64,000 bases of DNA, from NCBI GenBank assembly GCA_963920575.1, contig OY986967.1, positions 13,448,061 to 13,512,060 on the forward strand, in the 5' to 3' direction. The stretch is from Narthecium ossifragum. Lineage: Eukaryota; Streptophyta; Magnoliopsida; Dioscoreales; Nartheciaceae. The position numbers and the translations under genes were made by a program. Positions 29,505-42,367 of the stretch are shown here, in pieces; position 1 is the stretch's first letter; each line of letters begins with the position of its first letter. The notes beneath the pieces are model-generated. The model saw nothing but the letters and a program-made list of their open reading frames with translations, did not search any database and was not told the origin of the DNA.

Positions 29505-30254
29505 CCTACGAGAATGCTCAGCGTAACAAAGTGTGCAACTCGGATTAGATCTGCACCCTTGATTTTGCCCAGTCGCCGTATGATGATCAATCATCATAGG
29601 GAAAGATGATCGATCATTTCATCCCGTAGAAGTGTCACACCCCGAAGATGATCGATCATCTTAAAGGGAATGATTGATCATTTGCATCATCGATTTTCTC
29701 AATTTTCTCAGCTGCGAAGATGATTGATCATTTCAAGGGTGATGATCGATCTTTTAAAACATGGCTCTCTGTCATCTCTGGCTGCATAACATGATCGATC
29801 ATTATAAGGGAGATGATCGATCCTTTGAAGTATAGCTCTTGTCACATAAATGGTCGATCTTTTTAGGGGAAGATGATCGATCATTTGTCCTGCGTATTTT
29901 CTCTTTTGCCATTCAAACTGCACCATTGATACAAACATTGCCGACTTCCTCTAGGAAACTCGGAATCACGAACCATAAAATTCTCCAGAAACTAGATGTC
30001 AAGAGCTTTCCAACCATATATAGCACATCATCTGGTTCTTCATGAGCAGGTATAGTTTAATCTTCCAAGTTGACCTATGTAATCTTTTCAGCTTCTTTGC
30101 TCCTTTTAATTCCAATTTCCTGCATTTTTCAACCATTCTTTGTGAAGCAACATATAAGTGTAAAAATAGTACTAAAGAGGTTGATTAAGGCGGACTAATT
30201 TAACAATTAAGATGGTTATAATACTGTTCAGAGTGCACTTTCATGCACTCATCA
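29505..30254 (-). mobile_element. Ath3: Athila LTR fragment with GATGATCGATCATC-type motifs
   Basis: It ends in the Athila LTR terminus (CACTTTCATGCACTCATCA) and shares the segment CCAACCATATATAGCACATCATCTGG with Ath1 and Ath2. Only the U3 part is left. About nine motifs around GATGATCGATCAT lie at 29582-29884, in place of the TCCGATCGATCGGA motifs of Ath2. The left edge is a break in LTR-B sequence. Confidence 0.8.
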
Positions 30255-30594
30255 CTTGCTATGATTTGTAGTTCAATATATTCCGATTGACGAGATTGGG
30301 ATGTGAATCCGCCATTTGTATATCTAATAGGTGAGAGAAATACTCGAGTTAGTGAGAGATCTCCAATGGCATGCCGTATTAATCTTTAAGAAACTTCTCT
30401 AAAAACACTAATTATTTGCTTCTTTTCGGTTCTAACATAATTGACTTTTTACTATTCTACTTGTATCCTCTCATAAATGCGTAATCCTAGCCACTGTCTC
30501 TCTGTGGATACGACAACCCTCTTAGGCTATACTGTTGCGACCGCTGTGATATCTTTTTGGGTGTAATCAAATTTTAGGCTTCGTTGCCGGGGAG
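30255..30594 (+). repeat. Ath4 R-U5 remnant of the 5' LTR and PBS
   Basis: GATTGGGATGTGAATCC and the CTCTCTGTGGATACGACAACCC block match the end of Athila LTRs. The LTR ends near 30569 (GTGTAATCA). The PBS at 30576-30594 reads AGGCTTCGTTGCCGGGGAG, against TGGCGCCGTTGCCGGGGAG in Ath1 and Ath2. The 3' part is identical and the 5' part has diverged. Confidence 0.75.
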
Positions 30595-30757
30595 ACGGTT
30601 TAGCAAGGAACACTGCAATGAAAGGTTTGCTGAATTGATACATCAAAAGCGGTAACTTCGTTCATTTCTTTGTTGCTTTCTTCATGTTTAGTTTAGTTTT
30701 CATTTCAGTTTTTTCTTTGTTTATTATTGAAAAAAAAGAGAGAGTACAAGTGATTGC

Positions 30758-31480
30758 ATGCTTAGACATAGAGACAAGTTGGGGAGATTTGCAAAGAAAG
30801 TTGAAGTTGATTCTGATAATGCTATTATTATCGGGAATTTATTTGATACACCTCCTGCCTCTGACACAGACTCTGTAAGCACGCACTCAATTTTCACGAT
30901 TGGTGACCAAGAAGATCCACACGTTAAAACACTTGAAGAATATTTGCACCCAACTCGCACTGCCACACCATCATGCATAATGTTTTCTCTGAACACTCAA
31001 TTAGATATCAATCCGGATATGATCCCGCTCCTTCTCACCTTCCATGGGATGGATAGTGAAAACCCTTATGTTCATATAAGAGAGTTTGAGGAAGCGGTGG
31101 CTACATTCCATAACCAGACAGCTACAATGGATGCAGCTCGGCTCAAGTTCTTAGAATGAAATGATCCAAGCATTCTTCAATAAATATTTTCCCAATCACA
31201 AAACCAATGCTGTGAAACGTCAAATTTTGACATTCGTTCAAAAAGATAGTGATACCTTATACCAACATTGGGAACGTTTTAAGGAGTTATTGTACGTGTG
31301 TCCTCACCATGGTTATGAAAGTTGGCGCCTAGTGAGTTATTGTTTGATGGCGTAACTTCTCGTGAATGTCAATTCATTGAAATGATGTGCAATGGTGACG
31401 TTTTGCAAAACGATCCAGAGGAGGCCATTGAATATCTATCTGAGTTGGCAGAAAAAGCTCACACATGAACAAGTCCTAGT
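30758..31480 (+). pseudogene. Ath4 gag (broken)
   Basis: The Athila capsid landmarks are present (RHRDKLGRFAKKVEVDSD, EYLHPTRTATPSCIMF, LLTFHGMDSENPYVHI). A deletion of about 70 bp near 31153 removes the segment corresponding to FPFSLKDRAKSWLYSL in Ath1. The rest continues as FFNKYFPNHKTNAVKRQIL and CPHHGYESWRLVSY. A second shift near 31335 precedes FIEMMCNGD and EEAIEYLSELAEKAHT. Confidence 0.88.
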
Positions 31481-31579
31481 GTCGTTGAGAGTACCAACCC
31501 AAGTAGGCCTGGCCTCAATACTTCAAGTAGTAGAACTGGGGTATACAACCTTCGTGAAGAGGATGGACTCAAAGCTAAG

Positions 31580-32233
31580 GTGGATTGCATAACAAAAGAG
31601 CTCGAGGCATTAAAGACCAAGGAGACCATGGCTGCTCGAGTTCTTCCTCATGCTGATTCGCCGAGATCATGTTCTATTTGTCATGGCATGGATCACCAAA
31701 TTGAGGATTGTCCAATTTATGCTGAAATGAGGGGTGTGTACGAGGAGCATTGTAATGCTCTCGGTGCATACAGGAAGCCATATACCCCCTACTCTGACAC
31801 CTACAACTCCGGATGGAGAAATCATCCAAACTTCAGCTGGAAATCCGACACTCAACACCATGCATCACAACAACAGACAGCTAAATCTTATTCTGCACCT
31901 TACCATACTTCTTCTTCTTCTAGAACTCCTTTAGAAGATACTCTGCATTCATTTATGGAAGCCCAAAACAAAACTAATCAGAAATTTGAATCTTTAATTG
32001 TGCAGGTGGTTGAAGAGAATAAGGAGATTAAGAGCCAAATTTCTACGTTGACAAGTTCTTTGAGTATACATGAGCGAGGCAAATTTCCACAACCTCAGGC
32101 TATTCCTCAGGGACAACACATGATTCAAACTTCCAATAACGAGCAGAAGCAGTTCCAAAAGCAACAGATGACGAAAATTCAGACTATAGTGAAGCTGATA
32201 AGCCTAATGAGGATGATGTTGAGAGACACATAG
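31580..32233 (+). pseudogene. Ath4 gag C-terminal part with CCHC zinc knuckle
   Basis: CSICHGMDHQIEDC is a C-x2-C-x4-H-x4-C knuckle near residue 32, followed by the same KPYTPYSDTYN...GWRNHPNFSWKS segment as Ath1. A Ser/Gln-rich region and a helix (NKEIKSQISTLTSSLSIHER) follow. The frame is shifted out of the protease frame near 32190. Confidence 0.85.
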
Positions 32234-33375
32234 TGAAGGTTCCTTTTCCTCAAGCACTGAAGTCAATAAAGAAAGCTTTGGAACCTAATAATGAAATATT
32301 GGAGCATCTTTAGCAAGTGAGGCTCAACCTCCCACTTTTATATGTTATCAAGAAAATGCTGACATATGCTAAGATTTTGAAAGATTTGTGTACAATGAAG
32401 AGGAAGCATCATGTGAAGAAGACTACGTTCCTAATGGACCAAGTTAGTGCTTTGATTGAACAAAGAATTCCTCCAAAGTATAAGGACCCCTGTTGTCCAA
32501 CCATTGCTTGCCACATTGGTGATCATGAGGTTGGGCAAGCTTTGTTGGATTTAGGGGCAAGTGTTATCCTCATGGCATATTCGATGTACCAACAACTTGG
32601 ATTGGGAGAAATCAAGCCAACTACTGTAGTGCTATAACTAGCAGACCGATCTACAAAAGTGCCCAAAGGAGTAGTAGAAGATGTCTTCATACAGATTGAT
32701 AAGTTTTATTATCCAGTGGATTTCTTAGTTCTTGATACTTAGTCTAGTTAATTCAGATTCTAAGATTCCTATTATTTTAGGTAGACCTTTTCTTGCTACA
32801 GCTAATGCTTTAATTAATTGCAGAAATGGTTTGATGAAACTATCACTTGAAAACATGACTCTCAAGGTTAATGTTTTTAATGTTGCCAAGCAACATGCTG
32901 AGGATGATGAGTGCCCACAGACCTACCTGATCAGCACATTCATTGAAGAGGAGTTTGCACACAATGATTTCAACTATATTCATCCTAATTTTATTAATTT
33001 TGATGGCATTAGTAGTCATATTGAAAATGCTTACTTATTTGTTGCTGAAAATCAATCTTTTTGGACAGGATCTTGGCAACCAATATTTGAAAAGTTACCT
33101 CCCAGAGGCAAAATGCCAGTACCATCAATTGCAGAGCCACCCAAGGATGAACTCAAACCGCTGCCCAAAGGATTAAAACACCCATTCTTAGGGCCAAGTG
33201 ATACCTATACAGTTATTATTTCATCATATTTGTCCCCCGCCCAAGGTGAGCAATTACTTCAAACCTTCCTTGAATGAATATAAATCTGCACTTGGTTGGA
33301 GCATCGCAGATCTAAAAGGTATCAACCCTTTACTTTGCTCACATAAAATAAATGTTGAGGAAGGAGCAGAGGGTC
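32234..33375 (+). pseudogene. Ath4 protease and start of RT
   Basis: VPFPQALKSIKKALEPNNEI leads to an internal TAG at 32313, then LCTMKRKHHVKKTTFLMDQV, the protease motif ALLDLGASVILMAYSMY, another stop at 32635, KVPKGVVEDVFIQIDKFYYP, and ILGRPFLATANALINC. The RT linker (LGPSDTYTVIISS, then ALGWSIADLKGINPLLCSH) runs to GRR at 33378, where the LTR-D element is inserted. Confidence 0.9.
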
Positions 33376-33959
33376 GTAGGTGTTACGCCCCGACTCAGAA
33401 AACCCATCCAGATCAAGGCGTGAGCCACCTAAACCTGTTTACATCATCAATTGGCGCACAAGTGTATAACTGCTATGAATTTAAACAATTTAATCCTCAA
33501 GTTCATCAAATTTTTTTTGACAAAATCACCTTTATAATTATAACACAAGAAGCCTGTGCATTTCATAATATTACAATCTCAACTTGTACACTAATACAAT
33601 GGTAAATAACTTATTATTACAATTCTCAAATACAACTGAATTAAAGATCATACAATCATGTCCTCGAATACATCATGTTATACCTCAATTTATACATCAA
33701 TCTGTACATCATTGATTAAGACTGTAAATTATATGTAAAAGAACTCCTCGAAGCTCCAGGTCCTCGATCACCTTGAAATACCGCGCTGTCTTTTAAAGAA
33801 ACACCTGAAAGAAGGAACTGCATCGACCTGCATTGCCGATGCAGCCCAGGTAGGGTGAGCAACAATGCCCAGTAGGGTTCTACTCTACGTCGCACAGAAA
33901 GGAAGGGAAACTGCAACAGTATTGTCCTTCATCCCAAGTCTAAGGTGCCACAGGAAGCA

Positions 33960-36359
33960 TGTTGCGCCCCGACCCGCGAAAGCCCAACCGGGCCGGGCGA
34001 CGCGAACCGGAACCTAACCAACGCGGAAAAAGAACGACGAGGGTTCCCTCTAACCTATTGGTCTCCCTAGCAATTCACCAAAGCACCCTCAATTAAGACA
34101 ATAATTAACAACATCGAACCACGGATTTAATAACTCAAGTGTTAATATATACAAATCCTCGGAGAGGGGAAGATTCAAAGTACAACATTACTCCCGTAGG
34201 AGACTAACTAACATAGGGTAAACGCAGTAAATGATCACCACCTCTCAAAGACCACCAGGCGCCGCCGCACCACCAACTGCCCGGTAGGGGCCACAGAAGA
34301 AGAACTGACGCCTGCACCTGCAAAACGCAACCCGGGTAGGAGTGAGCACTATGCTCAGTAGGGATCTACATTACGACACACAGAAGGAAGGGGGAACGCA
34401 ACAGTGTCGCCCTCAAGCCAGACTCGAGTGAGCTACAATGGTCCCATTACCATTCACCGGTGATCTCTAGGCATATCCAACCATGGTCACCCCAACGGAC
34501 TGGGCCCATCCTGGATACGCCTAGTGTCGTAAGGTTCCAGCTGTGGTCACCCAACTCGCCATGGGCCCACACTGATGCCCCTACTGACAGGAACGGACAC
34601 TGCCCAAAGAATAAGACCCGTCACCGGTGGCATCCTCAACACCTGACTTGAGGCCGACACGACCTCTAATCATCAAGCAACAGGTGTACCAGCCATCTAA
34701 GCCTATCATCGAATCGACTGGACACCACCATTCAAACCGGGTCCAAACTACCCAACCCCGGTCCTAGGGCTAAGTCCGAGCTTCCAGCCTCGGGACGGTG
34801 ACCCAAAGATCACCCACGCCCTAACCAATGCAACTAATGCACAATTCAACAATGCATGCTATGACATACACAGACAGGAGATAGGCATGCAACAGTATGG
34901 CAAACATCATATAAGTTAGCCGGATCGCTGCAGCGGTACTACCGACCGCTGCCAGCCGATCCGCAGCGGGTCCCGGCTTTACGACGGTACTACGACCGTC
35001 AACCGCGGACTCCTGCAACGGGAAGCAACCCCGAAAACCGCTGATGAACAGTAGAAATATAATATTATAATTCGACATATAATATTATATTTTAAAACAC
35101 CAAATGTTCTCTACTAGGGGCTATTTGATCTGGTCGATCCGATGTCCAAACGACGTCGGATTCAAGATCCAACTTAGCTACCCGTAGAGCTACATGTATG
35201 GCTCAACATATCCAAAACCCAGAATCATCTAACGGTTGGATTAACGGGAAAACACTAATGAAAACCACTAATCAAAACTAACTTTCTAATTAATTGCTGC
35301 AACGCAGCCCTCCAGCAAACAATTCATACGAAATCGTAGAAAAATCGAAAAAATACGAAACAAGATGGAATGGAAAGATAACGAAGAGATCTACAACTCT
35401 TATGTTTATCAAAAGCCAAGATCATGTACGTGCCGGCCGGAAAACACGCCGCAAGCCGGCTGTTCTTCAAGAACAGCAGAAAAACAGAGAATCCGAGCTT
35501 AATCATGTATAAAACCCACTCAAAACTCAACTGATCAACATGAAACTCAAATCAGTAAATCTAATAGGTAAGAAGCATCTACAAGCAAGAGGATCAACAG
35601 ATCCAACGGTTAGATCACGCGAAACCCATTGAAGAACACATGTAGGTAGAAGAACCTACCCAACATCGCTTTCCTCGGTTGATCCCTCGCAAGCCCGTCA
35701 CCAACACGGCTCCAAACCACCTCAGCTACGTTCCTCTCGTCGCCACGAATCCAACAAGCTTTAGAACACCCAATTTGATGGTCGGAGGAAGGAGAACGGC
35801 GAAGAAGAAGCTCGCCGGCGGTAAAGGGAAGAAACAGAGCACCGCGGGAAGAAGAGAAAGAAAGAAGAAGAAGAGAAGAGAAGAGAGGGAAGGAAGAGGA
35901 AGGTAAAGCCCGGGGAAAGCCGGGAAAGCCGGAGGCTAGGCTGGGGGAGGGGAGGGAAAGTCCTCCCTCCCCTGACAGGGGAAAACGACGGTCGGCTTGG
36001 TCATCGCGGAAGAGAAGAAAAGCCACCGACAGGTTGCTCACGAGCCCGATCGGTCGCTCCTTCGAGCGATCGATCGCTCAAGGGCCGTAAGCTGCCCAAA
36101 AGCAAGCCTCCGCGCGCCCGAGCTGGGATCTTCCGATCCCGGGTCCACCTAACCATTCTAAACAAACAAAAACACATACAAGGCCAGTGTGTGCACACGC
36201 GGGTGTGAAACAAACCAACAAGGCGCAATTTACCAAATTGCCCTTGTGGTCCAAGAAACAATGCTATCCACCGGATCGCGCGCTCGACGCGAGGCAAACC
36301 AACGAGCCACGGGCCTGACCCAGCCGGTCGACCCAGGAGTAGAGGGACGGGTCCTCACA
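33960..36359 (-). mobile_element. Solo LTR-D (short type), TSD AAGCA/AAGTA
   Basis: 2400 bp, TGTTGCGCCCCGACCC...GGGTCCTCACA. The flanks are AAGCA (33955-33959) and AAGTA (36360-36364). The empty site at 47375-47379 reads AAGCA, so the right copy has one mutation. A purine-rich block lies at 35850-35910 and GATCGATC motifs at 36044-36078. Confidence 0.9.
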
Positions 36360-36431
36360 AAGTATCACACCTCGTCGATCCAGAATGGGCCCCTAAATAG
36401 GGTCACCCTCACCCAAGCGACGAAACAAGGA

Positions 36432-37751
36432 TGTTTACGAGCGGTCTACTCGTGATCCTCTCGTAATGGGTCTCTACTGCTCCAATCGATCAGAATCGAC
36501 CTGATCGAACTTGATTTGAGTCCAATGGGCTGATTTGGCTAGCTAGATCGGATCTGGCTTGAGCTGGATCGGATCTGGCTGAGCCTGATTGGATGGGACT
36601 TGACTGGATCAAGTCTGAAGTGATCTGGATCAAGCTGACCAAGTTGGATTGGGCTGGATCCGGATTGACTGGCTTGGCTGAACCAATTAGACTTGGGCTA
36701 AGTCTGATTTGGTTGGGCTGGCTGGGATGATCCGATGGCTGGGGGTTGCCGGAGTAGATCGCCGGCGTAGGGATGGCGGCGGCGGTCGGGATCTTGGTAG
36801 GCAAGGTCGTATGACGATGGGGAAGAGATCTATCGGATCGGATCTGGGCGATAGGAGGCGGATTGGCCGGATCTACGAGGTCGGCGGAAGGGGTTTGGGT
36901 TCACCGGAGTCAGGGACGACGGGGATGGCTCTGGGGACGTCGGGAAGAGTGGTGGATGGTCGGAAGGGAGTTACGGACGATCTGCGAGGTGTTTAGGACG
37001 GATTGGGAATGAGGTCGGGGATGGACGTGGGGTTGACGGCGAAGGGGACGGAGGTCGGTTTACCGGGGAAGGCGCCGGAGATGGTGAAGGGCGACGGGAA
37101 AGAGATGGCGGGGGTCGTGTGGCTTAGGGGAAGACTTTGGTGGTCTTGGCTGGTGGCGAGGACGGCCGGAGAAGGCTGAGGAAAGGAAGGTCAGCGGTAG
37201 CTTGGCTTAGGGCACGGGAGAGAGGAAGAAGATGGTTATGACGTGGCAGGGAAGCTGACGTGGCGATGACGTGGAGGAGAGAGAAAGTGACGGGGAGAGA
37301 GAAATTTCGGTGGTGGCGGTGCCGGCTGTGGAGAAGGTGACCAGCGGGGAAGAAGATAGATTTATGATGGATTTTTGGTGGAATCTATATTACTTCTACT
37401 CCTATGATATTCTACTCCTAAGTTATTCTATCAACTATTCTTTATCATTCATCTCATGCATTATCTAATACAAACTAATGAGGTCTTTTTATAGAGACCT
37501 TGACAGAGTCCTAATCCAACTAGAAAACCCCCTTGCTTAATTAGCAAGTAATAAGGTTTCTGACTCAACTCAACTTACTAACTCAAATATCAACTAGGAC
37601 TTGATTAAATATAAAAGAATAATAATAAATCCTAATTAAATAATCTAGTTTGAATCAGGGAAATCCAAATCAAACTAGGAAAGAGGTTGAACCAGTTTGA
37701 TTCCTCTTCTGGGTTTGGATCCAGTTGGTCGAGTCGAATCGACTCGTATCA
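36432..37751 (-). mobile_element. Solo LTR-A, TSD AAGGA
   Basis: 1320 bp with perfect AAGGA repeats (36427-36431 and 37752-37756), inserted in the Dlong 3' LTR. The 5' LTR at 47440 shows the site without the insertion. Confidence 0.95.
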
Positions 37752-40700
37752 AAGGAGGACGGCAAAGGAGGACGGCCAACACGAGCCCGGACCCAGGGTC
37801 GGTGCATCGCTGCTGCACTCACCGCCGGAGCTCTCACCGTACACCACCCCTTGTACGGGGACATACATCATGAACATTGACATCCACACTTAGGCTCTTG
37901 GGACAAACAGACAATACGACCTCTACTCATCAATAACAAGAATATAATCCATAGTCGACTGTAGCAATAACCTCAAATGTTAGCAGACTTGATCATTCAA
38001 TGACAATCACGTCCTAATCCTCAACTACCCAAACCCCGATCCTAGGGCTAGATCCGGGCTACCCGAGAATCCCGGATCGACGATCGAATCCATCGCCTAC
38101 CACCTAGCCTTAATGCTTCTAATGCATACAACATGCATGAGCCTATACAAACAACTAGGCCTAGATGTCTCTACATGCCAAATCATCATTCAATTGTCCA
38201 GTAGCTTATACAGAACCAAACCCGATTCTCAGGAATTCCGGCAGCACAACGGCGCTATAGCAAAGCCGCGGCTAGAAGCCGGTATCAACAAGCCAAAAGG
38301 CTACAATACACCAAGACACATCACTCACAGAGAAAGAATCAGAAAACGAGGCACACTATCGGCCCATAGGTTTATACATGATATCAAGATGCATACTAAA
38401 ATCCCATAATTTGAAATATACCAATTTTGGGATAAAACCAATAATGCCCCCACAAGACTTACCAATATCCAAGCTATGCATAAATCATACTAGACACAAC
38501 AATTCATACTTGTTTACCTCATGCCAACTCTCCTTGGCATTCCATTGAACATATCATGGACTATACATATATTATGGGCATTTGGCATCAAACATATCAT
38601 GAATAAAGCATACAAGTATTTACTCTAACATAGCATGCTTAGAATGGCAGCATACATAACTAGAAATACTAGAAATCGAACACGAATGGTAGCATACCTA
38701 TAGCATAGATTATATCGATTTCGTAAAGGATAGCAACTTGCATAAATGAGACCTAGAGCTACACAAGCATGAAATCTCAGCATAAAGCTTCCATGAATCC
38801 ATCGGAAATCCATAGGAAATCATGCGATAATTCTAAATACTCATAAGAACTATATAAAGCTTATACGGCATGGAAAGCATGGAATTAGGATATTTCGCCT
38901 ATACAAGACATAAAGCTAGATATACTAGAAATCCCGTAAAACATTCATAAAAAATTTCATCCTTGATACCAAGCGAGTATCCTAGCATGGCATTCGGTGA
39001 AATATCAAAGAATCAAACTAATCCGAGACCAAAATCCAACACGAATCGACGAGAAACTCAAAAACTCGTCAAAAGTCAGCTTCGTCGTAGATTGATAGAT
39101 AGTTCACTATAAATTGTACAAAAATCAGCAAAATGTGAAATGAGAACCATCTGAACGTAGACTCGAAGGTCTACAACTTTTGTGAAGGAAGTATCACGAG
39201 ATTCCACACGGATAAAGAGCAGCTCGTCGAAGAAGTGGCTACGAATGAGGGTTTGGGGAAAACAGCGGAAATCCGAGAATAGTTGGATTAAAATCTTATC
39301 AAACCCATCCAAATGCTATCAAGCCATAAATCCAACACTACTATAGATAGGAGAACATATTAGGAACATTAGATTTAAGAACTATCGTTAAGGAACCATC
39401 AAGAGAGGAGATAGAACATAAATCGAAGAAGAAGCAAGAGAGATAGATCAAACCATAGATCCAATGGTTAGCAAGGCATGGCAGCAAGCATCGAAAACGT
39501 GGAGGGGGCTAGAGGATACCGTAGATAAGCATAGCATAAAACCACAAGAGAACAGGGGAGAGAAATAGAGCCTGGCATAGCATCAATCGGCACCGCAGCT
39601 ACAAGAAAGCAGGGGAGAAGAGGGGATCGCCAGAAAATCATGGGATTACAGGGCATAGAGGGTAGCATCGCCGTAAGACAGAGTCCGGCATGGTTTGGCA
39701 GCATTGCCGGAGAAACCAAAGACTCAAGCAGCAATCACTGGAAATAGAGGAAACGGATGCCGGGAAATCCAAACTGGGAAAACCAAACCGGAAGTACGGC
39801 GATAGCAAGGAAACAAAGAGAAATCCGATTAAAACCCATCAGAAAGCCACGAAATCAACAGAGGAAGCCTAGAAACCAAGCTAGAATGCATCGAATGGAT
39901 CTTACCCTACGCTAGTAGAGTCTAAACCACGTTTAGGGAAGAAGCCCTACCTCTGGGCGCGAGATCTTCTCTTCTCCAGCCGATCGTCGTGCTCTCTATC
40001 GTCGCCGTCGACCTCTCCGTCTCCACCGCAGTCGCCAGGCTTGTCGTCGCTGAAGAAGAAAGCCCAGCTGCCTTCGCCAAGCTCCTTTCAGGCTGCCTCT
40101 TCGGCCGCGGGACTCTCGCCTCTCCAACCGCGGTCGACGCCGTCGGCATCGCTTCTCTCTCTCCCTCTCTCTCTCCGTGAGATCGGGCCACTGCTCTCTC
40201 GCTCTCTCTCTCTCGAGATGAATCACGGCTGATGCTCTTACGAGAGAGAGAAGGGTTTAAAAGGGTTTAACTTAATCAAGCGGTGATTAAGTCTCAAGAC
40301 TACTTGATTGGCCAGATTTAATCACGGCCGCTCAAATCTTGATCTTTCCGATCAAACTCAGATCCTCTGATCTGGGGTACTCTTAGTGGTCTAACCAAGC
40401 ACATACATCATCACAAGGTCGTGTGTGTGAGACCAACTCCGCCTAGGATAATTTACCAAATTACCCCCGGAACCGCAACAATCAAAGGAGATCGTGAAAT
40501 AAGGCCAATCGGGCCAAACCAAACCGAGCCAGACCCTCGACCGACTCGGTCGGACCGAATTGGAGGTACGGGTCCTCACAACCTATCACCCTTAAAGAAA
40601 TTTCGTCCCGAAATTAGGTAAGGGTAGGGTCGGAAACGACAAAGCAGAAACAAACACCCCTGCACAAGACAAGAAGGTTAGTAAGCTCACAGACTGAGCA

Positions 40701-42367
40701 ACCACACAGCAAGGGCACCAGGCATCGACGTCCGCTACAGCCACACAACACAGAATAAACCCCTCGGGGTGAGAACCACTTGGGACAAACCGCCCATGCG
40801 CCTCCAGCGTTCCCAAGTTACTCATACAACACCTCTGCATAATCTGTCTATCTCAAGCTCTACTCTGTCAAAGCTGCTGACACGCGATGAATCTGGACGG
40901 TGCCTCCTCAGCTCGAACACGTGACGGTAGGAAGCACAACTAGTAGGTATGGAATGAAGTCAACCTACAAGCAGTCTCACCGTGCACTGAAACCTCAAAG
41001 AGCAAGACACCTCGACTTCAATCCCTCCTTGACCGATCTAGTTGGATTTATATGTAAGTCATCCTCAATAGCACTCTGTTGTCAATTGCGAACTCAAACG
41101 ACGGTCATGTCTGATCCGTGCAAACTTTCTGTCAAGTTTGACCTGCTCTGTGTTGTTCTTCTGAGGATTGGGTGATGATGTCTGAGTCGGTGGATGAAGC
41201 CTCTGCAAGCTATGCCCAATAAGCTTGAAATCAACATGGGATGCCGTACTATGCCCCAAACGGTGCGGTGCCAATGTTGAACTGTCAACTGCTGTAGCAA
41301 GCAAACTCCACCATGGAGTGTGATCTTGTCAGCTGATATCTGCATCAACAATACATGCTTCATCTGAGCTCTGCAGCTTCCCCTCTGAGTCTTCTATGAT
41401 CTGATGGTGACATCCGCCATGATGTGCCTCTACTTCCACTCTGACACTAGAAAGGCTGCAATGGGTCTGCTATCTGCTGATGCTCCGCCTTCACCTCCTG
41501 ACAGGTGAAGTGGTGGGGACGAACTCTGCATCTCGTGCTACCAACGTTGATGGCGGTCACAATATACCATCATGCCTCCGAGGTGGCCAACAAGGGAAAA
41601 GGAGTAGTACGCTTGAACGCTATCATTGCACAACTCTTGAAACCGTGGCTCGGCCTCGGAAGCACAACCTACTGCCTGCTAACGTTGTCTGGCCCTCCTC
41701 CACACGCTGGGGATCAATCTAGGCACGGTCCTCTATAAGATTTGTGTTATTGCTTCCCATCACCATCATTCTAGACTGAAATGCTGACATCCTCCGAGTG
41801 GTAAGGAGCATTGTTCGAACTGGATAACTGCTTCCATCTCCGCCATTGCTGGGTTGTACTAATCTTCTCTGGCCCATTTGCTCGAGGTAACATCTATGGC
41901 ATTGGCCTAAACTGAAAGGTGATACAGCCGAAAGGTCGTGACCTTTCTAGCAACTACCAATTGCTATCACCCTTAAAGGCACTGACGTAGTGACTTTAAG
42001 ACTAGAACTCTGATCTCCTGGTCAATCTAGTCAAAGGTCCGCAGTCCTGGATACATCTGCTAAATTTCGACTACCGTCTTCGATATTTGCCATCGCATAT
42101 CTGCCTCGAGCTCAGCTACGTCAACTAATCTACCCGCCGCTGATGCAATTCGTATCTGGTTGTACTGGTACGAAATCCGACCTACGAGAAGGTCAACAAG
42201 ACTCAGAGCTGACAAGCATCTCGATGATGCACTGCAACGGGTATGTACTCCTCGGAGAATGAAAGGCTCAGGGACGGTCTGCTGATGTGACTACTGAAGT
42301 TGCTACGATGGCGAAAACTGTTGTACGCGGTCCAGCTGCTCATGGTCGGGAAGAGCGAACACACACG

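Larger units (their letters stand above)
33381..40580 (-). repeat. 3' LTR of Dlong, with two nested solo LTRs
   Basis: It reads TGTTACGCCCCGACTCAG at the left to GGTCCTCACA at the right. Removing 33960-36364 and 36432-37756 leaves about 3.47 kb. The uninterrupted sequence is visible at 47380-47440 in the 5' LTR. Short open frames within it have no resemblance to known proteins. Confidence 0.9.
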
